Positions 56,752 to 64,000 of a stretch of DNA of 64,000 nucleotides are shown one piece after another. The notes below the pieces were generated by a model. The model was not told the DNA's origin. It saw only the letters and a program-made list of their open reading frames with translations, and made no database searches. Location of the stretch: positions 2,418,001 to 2,482,000 of the forward strand of contig JARKIP010000042.1 of NCBI GenBank assembly GCA_029990175.1, read 5' to 3'. Position numbers and translations under genes: made by a program. Numbering within the stretch: position 1 is the stretch's first letter; each line of letters starts with the position of its first letter. The stretch comes from Petunia secreta (taxonomy: Eukaryota > Streptophyta > Magnoliopsida > Solanales > Solanaceae).

Positions 56752-57340
56752 GCTCCATCCTCTCCTCGAATTTGGCCTTAAATTCTTTCTTCCATTTTTT
56801 CAAGTGGTCCAATGGGGTGCTTTTTTACATTACGGGAGTAGTCTCAGCCACTTCGGGAACAGTCTGTAAGGGTGTAGTCTCCGAGCCCCTGGACCTGATT
56901 CCGTTTGGAAGTCCCCCAATTACAGCGTCCTAAGGAATAGAAGTCGGAGTTCCCCTAATGGGAATTACGGGTGAGGTAGTAGTTATATCTCTAAGAATCT
57001 CAGAAAGTACCTGCAACAAATTGTGTACCCTTATTTATCCTTGTCTGCTCCGCCATGGCTTCGCGAGTTTAAACCATGAAATCTCTGAGCATCACTTGCC
57101 ATGAACCAGACCCTGAAGTACTCGCTCCTACATTCGTCGGGAGGAATTGCTTATGCTCAGAATGAGCATCACCAACAATCTCATTTTTCGCTCTTTGATT
57201 ATCTCCACGATCTTATGGCCCAACGGGCACGTTTGATCTTTGACTGTTTTATTTTTGGTGTTTCCTTCAACTATTTTGAAGAATGAAAATGTGCGAACTG
57301 ATATGAGTATAAAACCCTTGGAACGATCTCAATTGCGTGA
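56752..57340 (-). pseudogene. Tat gag, N-terminal part
   Basis: The minus strand starts MAEQTRINKG near 57055 and holds short pieces such as PLDHLKKWKKEFKAKFEERM near 56760-56820. Many stops interrupt it. It is the gag start of the minus-strand Tat element and ends at the GGTTC duplication of the nested gypsy. Confidence 0.65.
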
Positions 57341-57838
57341 GCCCCACGGTGGGCGCCAAATTGTATGCCCTAAATTTGATATTTAGGTCACAATTGAATT
57401 TGTAAAGGATTTCAAACAATCAACTGTATCAAGATTGCAATTATCGAACACAAAGATGATATAACAAGTAAAAACAAGAACAATGGTAACGATTCTATTA
57501 TTGCTTTATCTTTGAGGGTACAATTTGACAGAGTTTTGACGTGTAGTTTGTGAATGCCTTTTACAATGGGGAAAGGGAGTATTTATAGTGAAGTAAATTG
57601 AAACGGGCAGGCCCACTTATAAATCCATGCCTTCCACATGATCAGATCGTGGGTGAGCCATGATCTGCCTCCCATTTAATGCGAGATCCTGGGAAATTTA
57701 TGGTTACTAACGGTCTGGTTTGTTTGATCCGGACACTTCACGTCCCATTCCCCCTCGGACAGTATAATTTTCATGCGCAAGCCCTCAATGATACCGTGTC
57801 TAACTGTTATGTGTCCATGATAGATTCTCACCAATAAG
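57338..57838 (-). mobile_element. 5' LTR and tRNA-Lys primer site of Tat element
   Basis: The LTR is 57362-57838. On the minus strand TGGCGCCCACCGTGGGGCTC follows after three bases (57339-57358), matching the plant tRNA-Lys 3' end over about 20 bases. The outer end reads ACCAATAAG instead of ACCAATACA, so the canonical CA has mutated. Confidence 0.85.
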
Positions 57839-57843
57839 CTTTC

Positions 57844-58799
57844 TAGATCTGCATATCCTTACAATTACTATTTAGTATTGCTAGTTGGGACATACACCAT
57901 TTTCATTTAATGACAAGTCAAAAAAATTTCACTCTCTTTCAAACAATCAGTTGGGTGGCCAGCGTCCTCATTCATCCTGTACCGTCAATTTCTGCCTATA
58001 AACTGGTCCAACTGCCCCCTGTTGGACTGTTAGATGGCGCAATTTTTCTTTTATGAAATCTGACTCACAAGAGTTTTCACACCAGAGGATTTGGGCTTTT
58101 TGTCTCTGAAGCACTAGTAATATGTAGCACAGCAAATAATGATACTTCTTAATTACCTTAATAAATAATGACACTCCTTTTTCTGTCAACCCAACGCCTA
58201 CTTCCCCTTTTGCAAGTTGAAATTAACCATATCTTGTATTTCATAATCAATTACTCCACTTAAATATCTATTAAATAAAAAAAAAACTTCTACACAAAAT
58301 ATGTTTAGCAATCCAATATTTGAAAACATTCGTTCGATAAAAATATCCTAGTATATAAAATGGAATTTTATTTGGAGAAGCTTCCTACAAGACAAAAGAT
58401 GTTGGTGCTTAATTAAATTGAAATGTAGGAGGCTATATCAAAAAATGAATCATTTGCTTAGAATGGCGTTTAGAACAAACTTGTACTCCGGCGCCGTGTA
58501 AATTGTACATGTTATGGTAATGCAATGCCGATTTTGACCAGACACCCTCAAATTACCGCTGATAATCACTTGTCATCTCTTTTAGATAAAATAACACACA
58601 CCAACTACACTACTTCTTTGTCATAAATTGCTTTCTTCAATACATCTTAGCACTAGCACACAATGCATACAAAGAACATGTGAAGATATTTGTTTTCTTC
58701 TGCTAACCGGTACCGTCTCTCTGCCTTTACAGAGATTCATCCAACCAAGAAAATAAAAACTTACTACATAATAAAAAGAGTTCCAAAGTATGTATTCTA
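57844..58799. other. Intergenic, 3' flank of aspartic protease
   Basis: I see no gene or repeat. Minus ORFs at 57968-58189 and 58621-58809 have no recognisable features. This region should contain the 3' untranslated part of the protease gene. Confidence 0.4.
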
Positions 58800-60230
58800 T
58801 TAAGAACACCCATGTGGAGCAAATCCTAACCGAGAACCCGCAAGATCAAACACAACTCGAAAACCTTGTTGCTGAATATTTCCAATTATAGACAACCCAC
58901 TCATCGTACCAGCAAATCCAAAACAAAACCTCCCTTCATTATTCACAGGAATCAAATAGTTCGATGCTGGCAATGCCACGTCAGCACCCTTAAAATGTAA
59001 CACCAACGTTGGTACTTTAACTTCACTTTTCCCCGACAAATCATAACACGTGTCAAACAAAGAAAAATCAGGTGCCCTTTTTAAATTCTTAGTACCCAAC
59101 CTAAATGCATCCCTGATTGCAACGTAAGCGGGTCGGGTCAACCGGGTCACTGAAGTACCCGAATCCACAATGACCCCACCATTACCTTCAGCATCTAGCT
59201 TGAACAACTCCGGGGTAATCCCTGGAACCCTAGTACCTCCAACACTAATACCTATAAGTTGCACGTAGTAAAATGTGTCAAGTTTAGAGTTAGTTAACAT
59301 AGGGGTAAAAAGGGTATTTCTAGTAACCGACGACTCTCCAAAAATAATATAAGACGGTTTAGATGAACCGGTCCTGTCTACAAGACAGTATGAGAATTTA
59401 TTACCAAACCGGTTACCGGCTTGACCGGGAAATGAGAGTTTTCCTTTACCTAAACCTAATAAACCAGCTGCACCAACAAACAAACCTTCATTATCATGTC
59501 CGCATCCAAACGCAATGTTACCAACACGTGTTTTTCTAAAAGTTAATGTTTCAGTTGCTAATTCACCATCAGTAAAAGAACCATCACCGTAAGAAACTTG
59601 GTAAAGGCATTTGTTACGGTTATTACAACCAGGTGAATCAAGAGACCGGCATAAAGGAGAGTCACAAGAAAGTGAACTATAGGAAGATGATTTAGTAGGG
59701 TCAAATACGGGGTCAGTTTGTGAGTAACATTTTTTACAAGGTAAACATTGGATCCAAACAATGTCACTACCAGTGTCAAGTACTAAGTAAGAATATCTTG
59801 GTGGTGTACCAATGCCTATACGTGTAAAATATTCTCCGCTACCTTGAGAAAGACCCGAGATGACTGAACTGCTGAATCCGCTAACGGAGGCGTTAGCAGA
59901 TGCAGCAGCGAGTTTGTAGAGGGATTTTACCCTAATGGCATCACGTTGGAGACGGAGTTTGAACAATGCATGTGGTGTTGTGTTGAAAGATGAAGATGAG
60001 AGTACGTCCACATGGTGTAGTTGGACAGAAAGTGTGTTGTCGAGTTCTTGTTCGAGTAGTTCATTGTCTGAAAGTGGTTCAAAGCTTAGAGGTTGAAGTT
60101 GTGGGAGAGAGTTCAGGGTAAGGGATTGGTACTGAAGAGGGGTAGATGATGTAGAAATGGGAAGAAGTGTAAGGTAAAGGGTGAAGATAGTGAAGAGTAA
60201 GGGAACTGGAATGAGTTTCCTTTCTTCCAT
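58800..60230 (-). CDS. A1 aspartic protease, plant atypical/nucellin-like
   Basis: This is a complete intronless gene for a pepsin-family endopeptidase of 476 residues. Residues about 7-29 (PVPLLFTIFTLYLTLLPIS) form a signal peptide, so it should enter the secretory pathway and probably act in the wall or apoplast. A prosegment with LHHVDVLSS and HALFKLRLQRDAIRVKSL follows. The mature part starts near GSGEYFTRIGIGTPP, with the first active site LDTGSDIVW (D152), a plant-specific Cys-rich insert (CLPCKKCYSQ ... C ... C ... C ... CLYQ), the flap SYGDGS (Y214), and the second active site VDSGTSVTRL (D356). It lacks the plant-specific insert of typical phytepsins, so it belongs to the atypical group that includes ASPG1 and aspartyl protease family protein 2. 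The N-terminal LRLQRDAxRVKSL motif favours the latter. Nothing is broken. Neighbouring DNA is only transposons. Confidence 0.94.
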   Translation of the reverse strand: MEERKLIPVPLLFTIFTLYLTLLPISTSSTPLQYQSLTLNSLPQLQPLSFEPLSDNELLEQELDNTLSVQLHHVDVLSSSSFNTTPHALFKLRLQRDAIRVKSLYKLAAASANASVSGFSSSVISGLSQGSGEYFTRIGIGTPPRYSYLVLDTGSDIVWIQCLPCKKCYSQTDPVFDPTKSSSYSSLSCDSPLCRSLDSPGCNNRNKCLYQVSYGDGSFTDGELATETLTFRKTRVGNIAFGCGHDNEGLFVGAAGLLGLGKGKLSFPGQAGNRFGNKFSYCLVDRTGSSKPSYIIFGESSVTRNTLFTPMLTNSKLDTFYYVQLIGISVGGTRVPGITPELFKLDAEGNGGVIVDSGTSVTRLTRPAYVAIRDAFRLGTKNLKRAPDFSLFDTCYDLSGKSEVKVPTLVLHFKGADVALPASNYLIPVNNEGRFCFGFAGTMSGLSIIGNIQQQGFRVVFDLAGSRLGFAPHGCS

Positions 60231-60300
60231 TTTGGTGAGAGAGGGATGAAGGTGTGGACAGAGAAAAGGGAGAGTGAGAGTAATAAGGTGAACATTGGGA

Positions 60301-60308
60301 TATAAATA
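60301..60308 (-). promoter_or_regulatory. Candidate TATA box of aspartic protease
   Basis: The minus strand reads CTATTTATATCCC about 70 bp before the start codon at 60230, a fair TATA box giving a leader of about 40 nt with CT-rich sequence (TTCTCTGTCCACACC). Confidence 0.4.
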
Positions 60309-60791
60309 GGTTGATAGATTCGATGTTTTTGTTTGTGGGTATGTGTGAATGTTTGACGTTCAAGGTTGTTCCTATCTGGATTTGTACAATTATGCTTAAC
60401 ATAATATTCCGATATTTTTTCCACATAACTTGTAGAATTGAAATGCTTTTTGACATTTTTTACTCTCTTTATGAAAAGAGAAAAAGAAAAGCTCAACAAG
60501 CCACTATTTAATTTTAGTTTTTTTTATATGACACACTTACTATTTAGTGTGTCTATTTATAGAGTTTACGAGATTATTTTTTGATGATTTTTTCTTATAT
60601 ATTTTAAAATATTTTGAAATGTAGTTTATAATATTTTTTATGTAATTGTTAAATATATAAATTTTATTTTAAAGAACTTGAAAAATATGTCTAAAATTAT
60701 AGTCAAGATTAAAAATTTGACTTTGGTATCCTGAATTGTGTTATATAAATTATGACGAGGAAGTAAGAAAATTGTTTGTTGTTACACTTAA
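60309..60791. other. Upstream region of aspartic protease
   Basis: AT-rich promoter-distal DNA with no gene, ending at a Helitron terminus. Confidence 0.4.
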
Positions 60792-60818
60792 CTAGTATAG
60801 TACCCGCGCAATGCGCGG
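60792..60818 (-). mobile_element. Helitron 3' terminus
   Basis: On the minus strand a 6-bp-stem hairpin (CCGCGC ATT GCGCGG, 60804-60818) is followed by GTACTATA and CTAG (60792-60795), with host T next. The body extends to the right. A 5' end of the TC-TATATATTATTAAAAGG type occurs at 63422 on the minus strand, but the base before it is C rather than A, so that boundary is uncertain. Confidence 0.68.
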
Positions 60819-61315
60819 TCGATATGAACAAAAACTAATCACATTTTATATATTAAAATAGCAAATTTAAGAAGATTTCATTCATAATGCTGTGAACTAC
60901 TATTAATAGAAAATGAGGAATATACATGTATCAAGAAATAGAAGAAACTTACACATTAAACTTATATTGATATGTTACAACTTATGTGCGAAGACATTTG
61001 AAGCAAAAGCAGCAGGTTCTTTTCTAAAACCTGAAATTTCACCATTCTAATAGGGATGACAATTCTAAAATATCTTTAGCATGCACTCAAAAAGGCTTCA
61101 TACGAAAAGCATTGCGGTCTATATTTTCATGCAAAAGTGACAGATGTTCACCTTAAGGCTGGATATTTTAAGAGGTTTCTTTACTCCGTTTGGTTCTTGT
61201 TATCTTATTTATTTTGAACTTAGATTTAAACAAATTACAAAGTTAAATTCAGACTGCATGTTAAGTTAATGAGAAGTTGTAATCATTTCAAATTTGAAAA
61301 TATAGCCCCAAGATA

Positions 61316-61899
61316 AGCTTTGCCTTTTTTTTTTTTTTTGGTACAACTGTGAAAATATTACCCATTAACAGAAAAAATCACTCACACCTAAAGAGCACCC
61401 TAACCGCAACATCTTTGTCGGGTGGTTCGGGCTTCAAACATAACTAATTACAGCGCTTGCCACCAACTCCTAGCTACTTCTAATAGGACGCCTGGAATTT
61501 TTAAATCTACCTATTCTTTCTAGGATGGTTTGTTTAATCTGATTAACTACAAAACTGATATGCACATCTTGATCTTGGAAATTCTTCCAATTCCTTCTCC
61601 ATACATAGTAGATCATTGTACTCCAAGTAGCTGTTACCACTTCATTCCTAAATTTCTTCCAGTGTCTTCTCTTGATCCAAAGTAGAGCCTGCTTCACTCC
61701 AAGCTAGGGTAAAACCAGCTTTAACCAGCAAGGCGCTTCCTAAGCTTTGATTTTGAAAACTCAAAATATCAGAGACTTATGTGTAGGTTAAGTTTTTGGT
61801 AAATGATCATGGATGGAACTCTTCATCACATCAGCTATTTTTTAAAATAAGGTTTGATTCCAAAAATATCACTTTCGTTCGGAAAATTTCAATCACCAG
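61316..61899 (-). mobile_element. LINE 3' fragment, repeat copy 1
   Basis: A minus ORF (61470-61697) has WKKFRNEVVTATWSTMIYYVWRRNWKNFQ and VVNQIKQTILERI, the zf-RVT-like C-terminus of plant LINE ORF2. On the same strand it is followed by about 130 bp of 3' UTR and a 15-base A tail (T tract 61325-61339). The rest of the LINE is missing. The whole segment, including nine bases past the tail (AGCTTTGCC on the plus strand), recurs at 63422. Confidence 0.75.
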
Positions 61900-63421
61900 G
61901 GTGTTAGAACTTAAATAGTCCATATTCTAATATATATTCAAAACCAAATAACAATAATCTCCTTTCTTAAAAAACACATTTTTATCTTTCAATATTAAAA
62001 TAATTTCTATATTTTAACTGAAATTAAGAAATTCAAATAAAATATATTCACATTTACAATGCAGTAAAGAGCAATTGAGAGGAAAGCAGATACTCGTGGT
62101 GAACATATAACCAAATTGTAAAGAGGTTTAAAAAGAGGAACACCTGAAACATCATCTAAATTTTAAGCAGCCCATCGTCGCGGATTGTCCAGACCACTGC
62201 AAAAATGATAAGATTTACTTAGAATTCCACTTCTGTTATACATTTAAAAAGAAATACCAGATGAGATTTGCTATGATAATTTACTACAAAAGATATCCAT
62301 AGACTGCAAAAGATAAAGGCGGAGTGAGATGAAACCAAATATCATAAAAGTAAAAAGTATAAAAGAGGTATCGATTAACCAAGGGAGAAGCGCATCTAAT
62401 TGATAGCTCAGTAAACTTTCTTATCATTGTACTTGTATTGTTGAGTGACCCGCAAAGAGATCACAACAAATATTAAGTCATAAAGCTTTTTATTCAATTA
62501 TTGAATTTGTTTTGAACGAAAGTGTTTCCGAACATGCTTTTAAACTGAAAAAAAAAACTAAAATATACCTCAATATTAGATTCATTTAAAATAATTTTTT
62601 TGGGTGAAGTATATTAACTGCAGTGAGCAAACAATGACAAAACTTCATACACATGAATTACATGATGCCCATAACTCAGCAGCAAAATTTAAATGGGAGT
62701 GTCCTTTTTTTCTCTGCTACAATTAGCTTGTGTACCTGAAAAGAAATTAAGAGAACCCAAGATTAGAATATAAAAGGCATGAATGTGTACAAATTGAAAA
62801 ATCATTATACCTTCTTGGGCTTAAATTCATCCCAATTTCCACAAATAAAATATGCTAAAAAGATGCTAAATATAAATTAAACAAAAAATTTAAGTGACAA
62901 AAAGATGCTATTTATTCTCCTTAATTAGTTTGCTTCCAACTTCAATACTAAAAAATTTTGCAAGACTATGATTTAAAATATGGGTGGTGATGGAAGAAAA
63001 ACAAAGATTTGAAGCTAGCGGAAAAAGAATAAGAGGTTAGAGAGAAGTTTAGTTTTGTTGAACCTTATCTTTATGCTAATAATTTGAATAAGTAGTTACT
63101 TGAAGATAAACATAAAGAAAATCGTAAAAGTCAGTTGTAAAAAAAAAAAAAAATTAAACTTCCAATCACGTATAGGAACCGTCAAACTAAACAAACGTGG
63201 TTAAATTCATGAAGCATTGTCACGTCCGCAAAAATGCAGAGATGATAAAATTAACTTTTATTTTAATTTAAATTCCAATAACTCTCTTAATTCAAATTTA
63301 AAACTTAACTAAACAAACTAAAATAACTACTTATTGTCCTAAAACTTCTAAATGGCAATTTTCTAGGCTGCCACTTGGCTACATTCTATTGGCTTACTAC
63401 CTTCCTTTTAATAATATATAG
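61900..63421. other. Spacer between LINE repeats
   Basis: AT-rich with no recognisable gene. It ends TTTTAATAATATATAGAG, a Helitron-5'-end-like sequence on the minus strand. Confidence 0.4.
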
Positions 63422-64000
63422 AGCTTTGCCTTTTTTTTTTTGGTACAACTGTGAAAATATTACCCATTAACAGAAAAAATCACTCACACCTAAAGAGCAC
63501 CCTAACCGCAACATCTTTGTCGGGTGGTTCGAGCTTCAAACATAACTAATTACAGCGCTTGCCACCAACTCCTAGCTACTTCTAATAGGACGCCTGGAAT
63601 TTTTAAATCTACCTATTCTTTCTAGGATGGTTTGTTTAATCTGATTAACTACAAAACTGATATGCACATCTTGATCTTGGAAATTCTTCCAATTCCTTCT
63701 CCATACATAGTAGATCATTGTACTCCAAGTAGCTGTTACCACTTCATTCCTAAATTTCTTCCAGTGTCTTCTCTTGATCCAAAGTAGAGCCTGCTTCACT
63801 CCAAGCTAGGGTAAAACCAGCTTTAACCAGCAAGGCGCTTCCTAAGATTTGATTTTGAAAACTCAAAATATCAGAGACTTATGTGTAGGTTAAGTTTTTG
63901 GTAAATGATCATGGATGGAACTCTTCATCACATCAGCTATTTTTTAAAAGAAGGTTTGATTCCAAAAATATCACTTTCGTTCAGAAAATTTCAATCACCA
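63422..64000 (-). mobile_element. LINE 3' fragment, repeat copy 2, cut by window end
   Basis: It matches 61316-61899 with four base differences and an 11-base instead of 15-base A tail. The encoded 75-residue tail (63572-63799) is identical to copy 1. Offset between copies is about 2.1 kb. Confidence 0.85.

Larger units (their letters stand above)
40126..57838 (-). mobile_element. Tat-lineage Ty3/gypsy element, minus strand, with nested insertions
   Basis: The LTRs (40126-40625 and 57362-57838) are flanked by the exact duplication CTTTC (40121-40125, 57839-57843). On the minus strand the order is tRNA-Lys primer site, gag, protease, reverse transcriptase, RNase H, second RNase H, integrase, then an antisense gene before the 3' LTR. 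Insertions: a gypsy element in gag (49328-56746), a TRIM in protease (47274-47751) and a Stowaway MITE between the two RNase H domains (45354-45596). Without them it is about 9.6 kb. It is heavily mutated. The junction GACTATC|TGTATTGG at its 3' LTR is identical to the one in the plus-strand Tat element, showing kinship. Confidence 0.9.

Noticed and set aside
59558..59779. Second minus ORF inside the aspartic protease
   Set aside because: It is an alternative frame of a well-conserved gene.

Overview
This is a repeat-rich piece of a plant nuclear genome. Spliceosomal introns, a plant SINA-type ubiquitin ligase, a plant-type aspartic protease and several classes of plant transposon all point that way. 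The repeat repertoire (tRNA-derived SINEs, Stowaway and PIF MITEs, Tat-lineage retrotransposons with tRNA-Lys primer sites) fits a Solanaceae genome such as Nicotiana, but that assignment is an inference and no search was run. Only two ordinary host genes are recognisable, both on the minus strand. The first is a three-exon SINA/SINAT RING E3 ligase (3732-8837). The second is a single-exon A1 aspartic protease (58800-60230).

Almost everything else is transposon. From left to right: the gag start, primer site and 5' LTR of a Ty3/gypsy element running off the left edge (1-2065); the SINAT gene; a Tat-lineage gypsy element on the plus strand (9169-17679), whose 5' LTR lies about 100 bp behind the SINAT TATA box; a 782-bp MULE-like element with a perfect 9-bp target duplication (18060-18841); a SINE (about 19091-19232); and a Ty1/copia element (20404-32824) that has been hit several times. 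A MULE-like element (24247-27396) sits in its gag and itself holds a Helitron (25062-27393). A second copia element (28177-32026) and a small MITE (32087-32274) sit nearer its 5' end.

Next comes AT-rich intergenic DNA with palindromic minisatellites (34468-35126), a 1.8-kb long-inverted-repeat element carrying a PIF-type MITE (36838-38668), and a Stowaway MITE with a SINE inside (39440-39863). A second Tat element on the minus strand (40126-57838, duplication CTTTC) contains another gypsy element (49328-56746, duplication GGTTC), a TRIM (47274-47751, duplication CATTG) and a Stowaway MITE (45354-45596). After the aspartic protease there is a Helitron 3' terminus (60792) and a near-identical 580-bp direct repeat carrying the 3' end of a LINE (61316 and 63422).

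The most interesting structure is shared by the two Tat elements. Each carries, between integrase and 3' LTR and on the opposite strand to gag-pol, an intron-bearing gene with its own TATA box (14315-16792 minus; 40967-42986 plus). The C-terminal parts of the two predicted proteins look homologous, with a coiled coil followed by an acidic tail. Introns on the antisense strand would not be removed from the sense genomic RNA, which could explain how a retrotransposon keeps them. Antisense ORFs are known in Tat/Grande-type elements; the intron-plus-promoter architecture is the part worth checking. I found no CRISPR array, rRNA, functional tRNA gene or other new multi-gene system.
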